Positions 8,150 to 17,277 of a stretch of DNA of 46,802 nucleotides are shown one piece after another. A program made the translations under genes and the position numbers. Source of the stretch: Companilactobacillus huachuanensis (GTDB taxonomy: Bacteria; Bacillota; Bacilli; Lactobacillales; Lactobacillaceae). The first letter of the stretch is position 1. Each line of letters opens with the position of its first letter. The notes beneath the pieces are model-generated. The model was not told where the DNA came from and searched no databases. It saw nothing but the letters and a program-made list of their open reading frames with translations. Location: positions 1 to 46,802 of the forward strand of contig NZ_BJDF01000020.1 of assembly GCF_005404815.1 (NCBI RefSeq), read 5' to 3'.

Positions 8150-9136
8150 CTATTTCAATTTTCGATATTTAAATTTATTGGTATAGCTGACCTTTTGACC
8201 AGCATTCAAAATCGTATTTCCAAAATCAGTGTGATTAATGGCATCAGGTAACGTCATTAACTCCATTGCAATTGAATTATGATCATGGACACTTGCCTTT
8301 TGTGCATCAACTGGATTGGCGGTAAAAATAACTAACCCATTACGATCAGTATAGAAATCAATTGCTCGTTTGTCATCTTTTAAGGTTGCAGCTTTGTCAT
8401 GAACAACATAGGCATCATCAAATTCAAATTTATCCAAAGGTTTCAACTGTTTCAAACCTTGACCAATTTTTTTGAAGTTTTTAAAATCATAAGCATTCGT
8501 AACTGCCAATAATTTACCAGTTGGTAATTTTTCCTCATTCATATCCAAAAAGCGTTTCGAATTGATACGTAATTGAGTTTGACGAATATTTCCATCATTG
8601 ATATTAAAGTAGACGTGACAACTAGGATTGAATAAAGTATCTTGATTACTCCGTGCACTGTAAGTGATTGAAACTTCGTCTTCATCGTTTAAGGTGTAAC
8701 GAATCTTCACTTTTAAGACACCAGGAAAGCCATCCTCACCTCTGACAGTACGTGTAAACAATACTGAATCGTCAGCATCAACTGTGGCATCAAAGTTTTG
8801 CATTTGCAGACCATGGTTACCACTGTGAATAATATTTTGGCCGTCGTTTGGTGTTAATTGGTAGTCCTTGTCATCAATACTGAAGTGAGCCTTGCCAATT
8901 CTACCAGCAACTCGCCCAATCGTCTTACCGACTTCATAGGGAGTTTTAACGTAGTCTGCAACATTATCAAAGTGTTCAATCAGGGAATGTTTTTCGCCAT
9001 CTTCAACAACTTCAAAATTTTGCCATGTCGCAGCATAACTCAAGACACTGATACTCGTTTGATTTTTATTAGTTATTTTATAAAGAGAAACCTCTTGTCC
9101 ATCAGTCTCTCCAAACTTTGTTTTTACAACTACCAT
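8150..9136 (-). CDS. galM: Aldose 1-epimerase (mutarotase) of the maltose locus
   Basis: Interconverts alpha and beta anomers of an aldose in the cytosol. The 328-residue protein is a beta-rich galactose mutarotase fold. Candidate active-site residues are the His in NIIHSGNHGL, the His in NPSCHVYFN, the Asp pair in FDDAYVV and the Glu in AMELMTLPD. The gene starts 15 bases after pgmB. In this setting the likely job is to balance anomers of maltose or glucose, because maltose phosphorylase is anomer-specific (inference). Confidence 0.9.
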   Translation of the reverse strand: MVVVKTKFGETDGQEVSLYKITNKNQTSISVLSYAATWQNFEVVEDGEKHSLIEHFDNVADYVKTPYEVGKTIGRVAGRIGKAHFSIDDKDYQLTPNDGQNIIHSGNHGLQMQNFDATVDADDSVLFTRTVRGEDGFPGVLKVKIRYTLNDEDEVSITYSARSNQDTLFNPSCHVYFNINDGNIRQTQLRINSKRFLDMNEEKLPTGKLLAVTNAYDFKNFKKIGQGLKQLKPLDKFEFDDAYVVHDKAATLKDDKRAIDFYTDRNGLVIFTANPVDAQKASVHDHNSIAMELMTLPDAINHTDFGNTILNAGQKVSYTNKFKYRKLK

Positions 9137-9151
9137 TTACCCACCAGATCC

Positions 9152-9844
9152 TTACTTATTTAATACTTTTTTATTATCCATCGCTTTTTCGATATTAGCC
9201 AAAGTTACTTCTGACGTATTATTAAAGTTAATATCAGCATCTTTCAATACTGTTGGGTCACCGATACCAACTGAAATTGCACCAGAGCCATTGATTGATG
9301 TGACACCTGCTGAGGCATCTTCCAATCCAATACATTCTTCTGGCTTTAATTTCAAGCTTTCGGCAGCACGAGTATAGATTTCTGGATCTGGTTTACCATG
9401 CTTCAAAGTGGCAGGATCAACTTTTTCATCAAAATATTTTCTCAAATCTAATTTTTCCAAAACTAGTGGTGAATTCTTGGATGATGATGCCAATGAAATC
9501 AAATAATGATGTGCTGAAAGATCCTTTATAAAGTCTTCCATTCCAGGTAGAATTTCTGACTTATCCAATCCATTCAACAATTTCAAATAATTCTCATTCT
9601 TTTCTTCGGCATATTTAACTTTTTCATCTTCAGTATAAACATTCTCCTTGTGACCATACTTCAAGATGAGATTTAAGGAATCCATTCGACCGACACCTTT
9701 TAGTTGATTTCCCAAGTCTTCTGTCCAAGTTACGCCTAATTCATCGGCTAATTGGTGCCATGCTTTAGAATGATATGCTGATGTATTTGCGATAACTCCA
9801 TCTAGATCGAATAAAAATCCTTTAATCTGTGCGAATTTAACCAT
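9152..9844 (-). CDS. pgmB: Beta-phosphoglucomutase
   Basis: Converts beta-D-glucose-1-phosphate from maltose phosphorylase to glucose-6-phosphate. It is a HAD-family cytosolic enzyme of 230 residues. The nucleophile motif is FLFDLDGV with D13 and D15. KGVGRMDSL is the cap-domain substrate loop, SLASSSKN is motif II and ECIGLEDASAGV holds the C-terminal acidic residues. It lies directly downstream of mapA, the standard pairing in lactic acid bacteria. A hairpin separates the two genes. Confidence 0.95.
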   Translation of the reverse strand: MVKFAQIKGFLFDLDGVIANTSAYHSKAWHQLADELGVTWTEDLGNQLKGVGRMDSLNLILKYGHKENVYTEDEKVKYAEEKNENYLKLLNGLDKSEILPGMEDFIKDLSAHHYLISLASSSKNSPLVLEKLDLRKYFDEKVDPATLKHGKPDPEIYTRAAESLKLKPEECIGLEDASAGVTSINGSGAISVGIGDPTVLKDADINFNNTSEVTLANIEKAMDNKKVLNK

Positions 9845-9864
9845 ATTAGTTTGCCCCTTTGATT

Positions 9865-9897
9865 AAAAAGGCGCCTGAATAACTATCCAGACACCTT
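9865..9897 (-). terminator. Intercistronic hairpin between mapA and pgmB
   Basis: On the minus strand GGTGTCTG pairs with CAGGCGCC (one G-U) and is followed by TTTTTAATC. It could partly terminate or set relative mRNA levels within the operon. Confidence 0.7.
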
Positions 9898-9907
9898 CGT
9901 TTTACAA

Positions 9908-12151
9908 TTATTTAAGCAGTTTTGATTTATCATAAACTTTAATTTCAAGCGGCTCTCCAGAAATGAGTTTGAAATGTGGTCCCTCGTTATCAACCGAAAT
10001 TTCAATTACTCGTTCTCTAAAGACCTGTCTGAATGAATAGCTGTTCCATTTCTTTGGTAAGAAAGGCTTATAGCTCAAGGTTCCGTCATCGTGAACTCTC
10101 ATACCAGCAAATCCTTGAACCATGGCCAACCAGCCACCAGTCATAGAAGTGATATGCAAACCATCTGCAGTGTCATTATTATAATTGTCTAAGTCTAGTC
10201 TAGCGGTTCTCTCATAGAATGCAACCGCTTTCTCCTCATAGTGCAAATCTGCTGCTAAAACAGCATGAATTGCAGGTGAAAGACTTGATTCATGAACTGT
10301 TAGTGGTTCATAGAAATCGAAGTTACGTTTCTTCTCACGTTCGCTGAAATCATCGATAAAGTCCCAAATTCCTTGTAGTACGTCACCTTGCTTGATATAT
10401 GGTGAACGAAGAATTTTATCCCATGACCAGTGTTGATTGATTGGCAACTGATCACTTGGAATTGAGCTGACAGGTTCGATATCCTTATCCAAAAAGCCAT
10501 CGTGTTGAACAAAAATTCCCAAATCCTCATCGAATGGTAAATACATTTTGTCTACGATATCTTGCCATTGCTTCATTTCAGCTTCAGTGACGCCGAGTTT
10601 AGCAAATTGTTCCTTAGAAACTTCACCCATGATCTCCAACGTATACTTAAGAGTCCATTTTGCTAGGAAGTTAGTATACCAGTTGTTATCAACATTGTTC
10701 TCATATTCATCTGGTCCAGTAACACCGTGAATCATGTACTCACCATTTCGTTTGCTAAAGTGAACTCGATCAGCCCAGAAACGTGACATTTCTGTCAAAA
10801 TCTTGCTACCTTCATTGAGAACGAATGATTTATCGCCAGTATAACGAGTGTAATTGTAAATAGCAAAGGCTATATCTCCATTACGATGAATTTCTTCAAA
10901 GGTGATTTCCCACTCGTTATGACACTCGATACCGTTGAAGGTTACCATTGGATACAAAGCACCCTTCAAGCCTTGTTGCTTGGCATTAACATACGCACCT
11001 TCAAGTTGATTGTAACGATACATTAATAGATTTCGAGAAACTTCTGGTTTAGAAACTCCTAAGTAAACTGGAATACAGAAAGCTTCAGTATCCCAATAAG
11101 TTGCCCCACCATACTTCTCACCAGTGAATCCTTTAGGACCAATGTTGAGTCTTGAATCTTCACCAGAATAAGTTGTGAATAATCCAAAGAGGTTGAAACG
11201 CATGCCTTGTTGAGCATCAGTATCACCATCGATCTTGATATCGGATTGATTCCAGCGAACTGACCAAACATGTTCATGGGCGACATAAAGATCTTCATAT
11301 GAAACCTTTGAAACCTTAGCACTGATACCTTCCAAGGCATCACGTAAATTGTCCAATTCCTTGTAATCACGTGATGTAAGAACGATAACCCGTTTCTCAA
11401 TTGATTTAACTTCGTTAGGTTCAAGCACCTTTTCGAAAGTCTTACTTGTCTCAAGGTCAGTGATATTTTGATCTGTTTCAGCCAAGTCAGTTACATAGTT
11501 TACTTGCATTCCAGAAGTGAATCTCGGTGTACCAAAGTCGTTTGGCTTAGTTTCGGCAATCAAACTATCCTTAGTAATCTCAAGAACATTCCAGAAATGT
11601 TCATCATAATTAGCATCTTCATTCTTAACGTTTGCATCAAGTGACGAAATAACTTTAATATCGACATTTTTATCGGATAGATTTTCAAAGCTAACTTTTT
11701 GAACAGAAAGTTCTTTTTGAGCAACACTCAAGAATCTAATAAAGTTAAATTTAACTTTACTGCCATCTTTTTCAACGATGAATGAACGTGTTAAAGTGGC
11801 ATCTTTCATATTCAAGTCTAATGTGAAGTCACTGATTTGATCTTTGTTTAGATCCAATTGTGAGTCATTAATTAGAAAATTCATTTTAATAAAGTTGACG
11901 GCATTTATAACCTTTCCGAAATACTTCGGATAACCATTTTTCCACCAGCCGACACGAGTCTTATCGGGATACCAAATACCTGCAAGGTAGATTCCGGGAA
12001 GACTATCACCTGTATATTTCTCCTCAAAATTGCCTCTCATCCCCATGTAACCATTTCCTAAGCTGGTTAAACTCTCTTGAAGACGTTTGTTCTCGCGGTC
12101 TAATTTGTGAGTTACAACGTTCCAAGGATCTACTTCAAAAATTCTTTGCAT
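9908..12151 (-). CDS. mapA: Maltose phosphorylase (GH65)
   Basis: Phosphorolysis of maltose to glucose and beta-glucose-1-phosphate in the cytosol. The length from 12151 is 747 residues, normal for GH65. The ATG at 12151 is preferred. An in-frame GTG 12 bases upstream is part of the ribosome binding site AGGAGGTG itself. The N-terminal beta-sandwich leads to an (alpha/alpha)6 barrel. GGATYWDTEAF and the acid-catalyst segment HGVTGPDEYENNVDNNWYTN are intact. It sits between msmK and pgmB, with hairpins on both sides. Trehalose or kojibiose phosphorylases are relatives, but the ABC, pgmB and amylase context favours maltose. Confidence 0.94.
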   Translation of the reverse strand: MQRIFEVDPWNVVTHKLDRENKRLQESLTSLGNGYMGMRGNFEEKYTGDSLPGIYLAGIWYPDKTRVGWWKNGYPKYFGKVINAVNFIKMNFLINDSQLDLNKDQISDFTLDLNMKDATLTRSFIVEKDGSKVKFNFIRFLSVAQKELSVQKVSFENLSDKNVDIKVISSLDANVKNEDANYDEHFWNVLEITKDSLIAETKPNDFGTPRFTSGMQVNYVTDLAETDQNITDLETSKTFEKVLEPNEVKSIEKRVIVLTSRDYKELDNLRDALEGISAKVSKVSYEDLYVAHEHVWSVRWNQSDIKIDGDTDAQQGMRFNLFGLFTTYSGEDSRLNIGPKGFTGEKYGGATYWDTEAFCIPVYLGVSKPEVSRNLLMYRYNQLEGAYVNAKQQGLKGALYPMVTFNGIECHNEWEITFEEIHRNGDIAFAIYNYTRYTGDKSFVLNEGSKILTEMSRFWADRVHFSKRNGEYMIHGVTGPDEYENNVDNNWYTNFLAKWTLKYTLEIMGEVSKEQFAKLGVTEAEMKQWQDIVDKMYLPFDEDLGIFVQHDGFLDKDIEPVSSIPSDQLPINQHWSWDKILRSPYIKQGDVLQGIWDFIDDFSEREKKRNFDFYEPLTVHESSLSPAIHAVLAADLHYEEKAVAFYERTARLDLDNYNNDTADGLHITSMTGGWLAMVQGFAGMRVHDDGTLSYKPFLPKKWNSYSFRQVFRERVIEISVDNEGPHFKLISGEPLEIKVYDKSKLLK

Positions 12152-12171
12152 CGAGTAGTACACCTCCTATA

Positions 12172-12206
12172 AAAAAAGGTAATTAGGTAAAAATACCTAA
12201 TTACCT
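12172..12206 (-). terminator. Hairpin between msmK and mapA
   Basis: GGTAATTAGGTA pairs perfectly with TACCTAATTACC and on the minus strand is followed by TTTTTTTATAGGAGG. It lies just before the mapA ribosome binding site. It is a full terminator in form, so mapA must be read by read-through or by a promoter I did not identify. Confidence 0.75.
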
Positions 12207-12216
12207 TTCATAATCC

Positions 12217-13320
12217 TTAAAGAATCGTTTCGTCTGTATCTTTGTCAAAGTAATGTGCTTTTGTCATTTCAAAAGCCATTTGAACGTCATCACCAGGCTT
12301 GTGATGATCACGTGAATCAACTTTAGCAATAAAGTCGGTTCCACCGAGATTAGAGTAAAGAATTGATTCAGCACCTAATAATTCAGAAACTTGGATTTTA
12401 GCATTAATTACGGCATCAGGGAAAGCTTGAATAGCTACTTCTTCGGCATGAACATCTTCTGGACGAATACCGAATGTAAGCTCCTTACCAACATAGCCTT
12501 TATTCTCAAGAACCTTGTATTGACCTTCAGGTACAGCAATATTCAAACCTTGATCATTAACAATTTTTCCATCAACAAGTTTGACATCGAAGAAGTTGGT
12601 AGCAGGTGATCCAATGAATCCAGCAACAAACTTATTAGTTGGCTTACTGTATAGTTCAGAAGGTGTACCAACTTGTTGAATCATACCATCATTCATAATA
12701 ACGATACGATCGGCCATAGTCATCGCTTCAACTTGATCATGGGTAACATAGATAAAATTACGTCCCAAACGTTGGTGCAATTGAGCAATTTCTGTACGCA
12801 TTTGCACTCTCAATTTAGCATCCAAGTTTGACAATGGTTCATCAAGCAAGAACAAATTTGCATCACGAACGATTGCACGACCTAAAGCAACACGTTGTCT
12901 TTGACCACCAGATAGAGCAGCTGGCTTACGTTTTAGATATGGCGTTAATCCTAAGATATCGGCAGCATTGTCGACACGTTTCTTAGTATCTTCCTTATCA
13001 TTCTTTCGAATATTCAATCCGAAAGCCATGTTATCAAAAACTGTCATATGTGGATACAAAGCATAGTTTTGGAAAACCATAGCGATGTCACGATCTTTAG
13101 GCGAAACCTCGTTCATAACCTTGTCGTCCATCTTAAAGTCACCTTTTGTGATGTTCTCCAAGCCCGCTATCATACGTAATGTGGTGGATTTACCACATCC
13201 GGAAGGTCCAACGAAGACAATAAATTCACCATCTTTTATGTCTAGGTTAAAATCACTAACCGAATAGTCAGTATTACCTTGATAGCGTTTGTAAATGTGT
13301 TCCAAGTTAATTTTTACCAT
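12217..13320 (-). CDS. msmK: Sugar ABC transporter ATPase, MsmK/MalK family
   Basis: Peripheral ATPase that energises the maltodextrin importer encoded upstream. 367 residues. Walker A GPSGCGKST at about 38-46, signature LSGGQRQRVALGRA, Walker B LFLLDEPLSNLDAK and switch His THDQ are all present. A C-terminal TOBE-type regulatory domain follows from about residue 235. AGGAG precedes the ATG. In lactic acid bacteria one such ATPase often serves several sugar importers. It is transcribed with the permease genes. Confidence 0.95.
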   Translation of the reverse strand: MVKINLEHIYKRYQGNTDYSVSDFNLDIKDGEFIVFVGPSGCGKSTTLRMIAGLENITKGDFKMDDKVMNEVSPKDRDIAMVFQNYALYPHMTVFDNMAFGLNIRKNDKEDTKKRVDNAADILGLTPYLKRKPAALSGGQRQRVALGRAIVRDANLFLLDEPLSNLDAKLRVQMRTEIAQLHQRLGRNFIYVTHDQVEAMTMADRIVIMNDGMIQQVGTPSELYSKPTNKFVAGFIGSPATNFFDVKLVDGKIVNDQGLNIAVPEGQYKVLENKGYVGKELTFGIRPEDVHAEEVAIQAFPDAVINAKIQVSELLGAESILYSNLGGTDFIAKVDSRDHHKPGDDVQMAFEMTKAHYFDKDTDETIL

Positions 13321-13403
13321 TTTTAACGCTCCTTATATTTTCGACTTTCAGCTAACAAATACGTTTAATCTTACTAATCTAGATGTGTCCACCACACCTA
13401 TTG

Positions 13404-14060
13404 TCAATTCTTTTTGGCTATTTGACCACCTAACAGCCGATAAGAAACGTAAGTGGAAAGCGATACGCTACATACGACACTTAGAAAAGCCAATTGCAAA
13501 ATGAAATTCATTAAGATCAAGATTAAAAATACTATTACTGAGATAATAATTGGTAAAGGTTTTTCAACAAATAAAGCCAAAATACTATCAAATTTATGTG
13601 TTGCCAATTGAAATCCTGTGGCTACAAGAACCATGAAATATACGAAAGTAAAAATCAAGACTGCCATGTGCCATTGGGGAGAACCAACTGTTATTTTATT
13701 TAGCATAATGAAGATACTTGCTATAAAACCCAATCCAAAGTTGATACGATAGTTTTTTTGAGAATCAAACCATTGTTTAAAAAAGTATTTGAAGAAACTC
13801 ACACTACCATTAGTCTGCCATTCTTGAACGGAAGCAAAGCTCGCAACCAATCCAGGAATCGTAAAGACCGAAATCATTAACCAAAGAATTATCAAAACAA
13901 TACTATACGTAGTTGAAAATTTAAGATTGAACAAAACTATTGCAGTCAGGATAACCGAAAAATTGATTAAGAAGAATGAGAAATTGATGGTGAATAGTGA
14001 CATCAACCAGTTCCCACTCGCGATTAGTCTCTGTCCATTTTTAGAGTTTAAGTTGATCAC
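13404..14060 (-). CDS. YesL-like DUF624 membrane protein
   Basis: 218 residues with about five hydrophobic segments (near 20-45, 50-72, 105-122, 128-150, 170-195). The family accompanies sugar ABC importers, as yesL does in Bacillus, but its function is unknown. It starts with GTG at 14060, supported by AGAAGGG about 9 bases upstream, and lies 23 bases after the second permease gene. An accessory or regulatory membrane role for the importer is inferred from position only. Confidence 0.85.
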   Translation of the reverse strand: MINLNSKNGQRLIASGNWLMSLFTINFSFFLINFSVILTAIVLFNLKFSTTYSIVLIILWLMISVFTIPGLVASFASVQEWQTNGSVSFFKYFFKQWFDSQKNYRINFGLGFIASIFIMLNKITVGSPQWHMAVLIFTFVYFMVLVATGFQLATHKFDSILALFVEKPLPIIISVIVFLILILMNFILQLAFLSVVCSVSLSTYVSYRLLGGQIAKKN

Positions 14061-14083
14061 AATATCTTGTCCCTTCTATTTAA

Positions 14084-14896
14084 TTACTTAACAGCACCAT
14101 CAGTAACACCCTTGATAATCCACTTTTGAGCGAATAGATAAAAGATAATTACTGGAATGATGGAAAGTGTAATACCAGCCAAGGCTAAATGCCATTGCTT
14201 AGTATATTCACCGAAGAAATTGAACATTTGTAGTGGAATTGTGTATTGCGCTTGTGGCAAGACAAGTGATGGCAATAGATAATCGTTCCAGATAGCAATG
14301 ATGTTCAAAATAGCAACTGTAACTGTGATTGGTGAAAGCATTGGGAAGATAACTTTAGTAAAGATCTGCCAACGACTTGCTCCCTCAATTTCAGCTGATT
14401 CGTCCATCGCAATAGGAATACTTGATAATGTACCTTGATATAAGAAGACTGACAAACTGGCGTCAAATCCTAGATACATAATAACCAAGCCCCACATGTT
14501 AAGAAAATGTACAGCACCAAAGTTTGCTGTCAAAGGAATCATAACTGATTGGAAGGGAATCAACATAGCTGAGATAAATAGCATCAAGATTGCGCCACTC
14601 AATTTACTATGATTTCTTTGTAAAGCATATGCAGCCATTGAGGAACAAAGAATAATCAACAATACACTACAGATTGTGATAATTAGTGAATTAGTCAATG
14701 AACCGATAAAGTTCAAAGCCTTGAAGGAGTTCACATAATTATCACCGGTACTTGGATGTGGGAGCGAAAGTACAGAAGCGAAGATCCCTTTTGGTGTTTT
14801 AAATGAGTTAGTCAGGATTAGATAAAATGGGAATAACCAAAGAATTCCTAGTAAAATTCCGACAATTCCAAAACCAACACGACCTTTTTTATCCAT
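14084..14896 (-). CDS. Maltodextrin ABC importer permease, MalG type
   Basis: Second inner-membrane subunit, 270 residues and six hydrophobic segments. It carries the EAA loop EIEGASRWQIFTKVIFPMLSP that contacts the ATPase. Its ATG overlaps the stop of the first permease by one base (TAATG), implying translational coupling, and GAGAGAGGAGG lies upstream. With the binding protein, the MalF-type permease and MsmK it makes a carbohydrate uptake CUT1 importer. Confidence 0.94.
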   Translation of the reverse strand: MDKKGRVGFGIVGILLGILWLFPFYLILTNSFKTPKGIFASVLSLPHPSTGDNYVNSFKALNFIGSLTNSLIITICSVLLIILCSSMAAYALQRNHSKLSGAILMLFISAMLIPFQSVMIPLTANFGAVHFLNMWGLVIMYLGFDASLSVFLYQGTLSSIPIAMDESAEIEGASRWQIFTKVIFPMLSPITVTVAILNIIAIWNDYLLPSLVLPQAQYTIPLQMFNFFGEYTKQWHLALAGITLSIIPVIIFYLFAQKWIIKGVTDGAVK

Positions 14897-15756
14897 TAGA
14901 GATCCTCCTCTCTCTTACGGTTGTATGCTACTTGCAATAGTGAAATAGCGGCAACGATGATAAAGAAGATAATAGCTTTAGCTTCTGATAAAGCAAAATT
15001 ACCAGAGTTATAAGCGGTATTAACGATATCCATAGCCAACATTTGGGTTGAGTTATATGGTCCACCATTTGTCAATGACAAGTTTTGATCATAAATCTTG
15101 AACCCATTCGATAGAGTCAAGAACATGCAGACTGTGAACGCTGGAGCGATCATTGGGAACGTAATCTTAGTGAAACGTTGCCAAGCTGTAGCTCCATCAA
15201 TCTTTGCGGCTTCAATAATTTCATTAGGAATGTTTTGTAAGTAAGCAATGTAGATGATCATGATATAACCACTCATTTGCCATACTGTAACAATAACTAA
15301 TCCCCAAAAACCAGTTGTTTCATCTGTTAACCAGTTTTGAAGCCATGATAGATGCATTGCATTACCCAAAGCTTGAAAGCCTTGTGTAAAGATAAATTGC
15401 CAGATAAATCCTAAAATCAAACCACCGATCATATTTGGCATAAAGAATACGGTACGTAAGAAATTATTTCCCTTGAATTTTTGTGTAACTAATAATGCTA
15501 ATCCCAAGCCTATTACGTTCAGCATGATAACTGTGACAATTACAAACCCCACTGTAAACCAAAAGGCGTTAATAAACGCCTTGTCTTGGAATAATGTTAT
15601 GTAATTTTGAAATCCTACTACTTTGGTAAACGTCAATCCGTCCCAGTTAGTGAATGAGTAGAACAAACCTTCTAGAACAGGAATGAATACTACCAAAGCT
15701 AACGCAACGAGGGTTGGTGTTAAAAATAACCAGAATGAAAGACTTTTGTTTTTCAT
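14896..15756 (-). CDS. Maltodextrin ABC importer permease, MalF type
   Basis: First membrane subunit, 286 residues from ATG 15756. An ATG six bases upstream is only three bases from GAGGG, so the second is a better fit. It has six hydrophobic segments and an EAA loop AAKIDGATAWQRFTKITFPMIAP. It lacks the long N-terminal extension of E. coli MalF, as is usual in Firmicutes. It is followed immediately by its partner permease. Confidence 0.93.
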   Translation of the reverse strand: MKNKSLSFWLFLTPTLVALALVVFIPVLEGLFYSFTNWDGLTFTKVVGFQNYITLFQDKAFINAFWFTVGFVIVTVIMLNVIGLGLALLVTQKFKGNNFLRTVFFMPNMIGGLILGFIWQFIFTQGFQALGNAMHLSWLQNWLTDETTGFWGLVIVTVWQMSGYIMIIYIAYLQNIPNEIIEAAKIDGATAWQRFTKITFPMIAPAFTVCMFLTLSNGFKIYDQNLSLTNGGPYNSTQMLAMDIVNTAYNSGNFALSEAKAIIFFIIVAAISLLQVAYNRKREEDL

Positions 15757-15780
15757 ATTCATTGCCCTCTTTTGTTACTT

Positions 15781-17094
15781 TTAATTATTTGCTGATTTTT
15801 GTTGTTTTGCCCAACCATCAGTCATATTTTGTACTGTCTTATCCCAGCTTTGTTTGCCTGATAAGTACTTTTGTAGATTTGGTTGTGCAACATCTGGATC
15901 CCATGAAGTACCAGTGTATCCTGGGAATGCCCAGCCTGTTGTTTCGTGACTTTGTGAGTACTTGAATACTACTGATGTCAATGGATCTTTCATCTTGTAG
16001 TTATCGTAACCCTTGTATGCAGGAACGAAGTGCAATGTATCAACAACATCCTTCTTACCAGCTTTAGATGTGTATAACCAGTCTAAGAAGTTCTTAGCAG
16101 CTTTTTGTTCTGCTGTAGATTTTTGACTATTAACAGCCCAGTATAGAGATGTACCAACTGGTAATTTGCCTTCTTCACCAGGTACGGGAATAGGAATCAT
16201 ACCAATATCGTTCTTAGCGAAGTTCTTATCAATACCTTCAACTGTTGGGTAAATCCAGTCACCTTGTTGAATCATAGCTGTCTTACCTTGTGAGAAGTAT
16301 TGGTTAACTTGTGCTGAGTAATCCATTTGCATTACAGGCTTGATTGAGTAATCTTTTTGAAGATCAAGCATTGTCTTCATATCAGCATTCTTTGAAAATG
16401 CCATTGTCTTTGACTTGTAAAGTTTTTGAGCATTACCGTTGTAATCTTGTGCTACATAAAGGTTCAACAAGTGATCAGACATGATCCAAGCTTCCTTACC
16501 AGGAAGTGCGAAGACACCTTTGATACCTAATTGATCCTTTTGTGCATCCAATTGTTTAACAGCAGCTGTTAATTTATCAACTGTAGTCAAGCTTTCTGGA
16601 TCGATTCCGGCCTTTTCGAAGACCTTCTTGTTATAAACGAATCCATAACCTTCAACGTTGAATGGTAATCCAACGGCTTTACCTTGGTCATTCTTAACAG
16701 CATCCAATGTTCCTGGTTGAGCTGCTTTAGCAGCCTTTGTGTCAGACAAATCGGCTTCGTGAGCCTTAAATTGTTTAACATCAGCTGGACCAGCTAAACT
16801 AAAGATTGTTGGTGCGTTACCAGATGAAATTCTTGTCTTCAAAACTGGATCGTATTGAGTACCACCACCGATTGATGTAACTTCAATCTTTACATTTGGA
16901 TGACTCTTTTCGTACTCTTTCGCAATTTGCTTAAATTGCTTATTATTTTCAACCTTTCCTTGAAGAATTGTAATCTTAACATCCTTACCTGAGGATGAAC
17001 TGTTACTGCAGGCTGCCAACATAAATGCTGCACCGGCTGCCAAAGCAATAACTCCGACGCGTTTACCTAAACGCTTCCAGAAGTTCTTCTTCAT
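15781..17094 (-). CDS. Maltose/maltodextrin-binding lipoprotein
   Basis: Extracellular solute-binding protein (family 1) that delivers maltodextrins to the permeases. The ATG at 17094 gives a signal peptide ending in the lipobox FMLAAC, with lipid-modified C29, followed by a short Ser-rich spacer. The rest is a two-lobed binding protein with VTSIGGGTQYDPVLKTRI, GLPFNVEGYGFVYNK and WAVNSQKS features. It is the first gene of the importer transcript, directly behind a promoter with overlapping operator and cre-like sites. Confidence 0.94.
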   Translation of the reverse strand: MKKNFWKRLGKRVGVIALAAGAAFMLAACSNSSSSGKDVKITILQGKVENNKQFKQIAKEYEKSHPNVKIEVTSIGGGTQYDPVLKTRISSGNAPTIFSLAGPADVKQFKAHEADLSDTKAAKAAQPGTLDAVKNDQGKAVGLPFNVEGYGFVYNKKVFEKAGIDPESLTTVDKLTAAVKQLDAQKDQLGIKGVFALPGKEAWIMSDHLLNLYVAQDYNGNAQKLYKSKTMAFSKNADMKTMLDLQKDYSIKPVMQMDYSAQVNQYFSQGKTAMIQQGDWIYPTVEGIDKNFAKNDIGMIPIPVPGEEGKLPVGTSLYWAVNSQKSTAEQKAAKNFLDWLYTSKAGKKDVVDTLHFVPAYKGYDNYKMKDPLTSVVFKYSQSHETTGWAFPGYTGTSWDPDVAQPNLQKYLSGKQSWDKTVQNMTDGWAKQQKSANN

Positions 17095-17139
17095 TACCAA
17101 AGCCCCCTATAAAAATAATATTTCTTTATTACGATTTCC

Positions 17140-17194
17140 ATTATGTTTCGAAACCCGCTTCTTTGCAACCGCTTTCGTGATGTTACCGATAACA
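17140..17194 (-). promoter_or_regulatory. Promoter of the maltose importer operon with MalR operator and cre-like site
   Basis: On the minus strand -35 TTGCAA (17163-17168) and -10 CATAAT (17140-17145) are 17 bases apart. The palindrome TGTTACCGATAACA (17181-17194) lies just upstream of the -35. A cre-like sequence TGCAACCGCTTTCG (17164-17177, 12 of 14 consensus positions) overlaps the -35. The same 14-mer occurs before the alpha-glucosidase gene. The layout suggests local LacI-type control plus CcpA repression. Confidence 0.8.
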
Positions 17195-17222
17195 GCTTTT
17201 TTTCCTTAAAAAATTTAGGCAA

Positions 17223-17262
17223 CAAAAAAACAGCCAATTCACAAACCAATTAGCTGCCTTAA
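17223..17262 (-). terminator. Terminator after the broken amylase gene
   Basis: On the minus strand AAGGCAGCTAATT pairs with AATTGGCTG and is followed by TTTTTTTG. It separates the malL-amylase transcript from the importer operon. Confidence 0.8.
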
Positions 17263-17277
17263 ATTGTTTATAAATCC

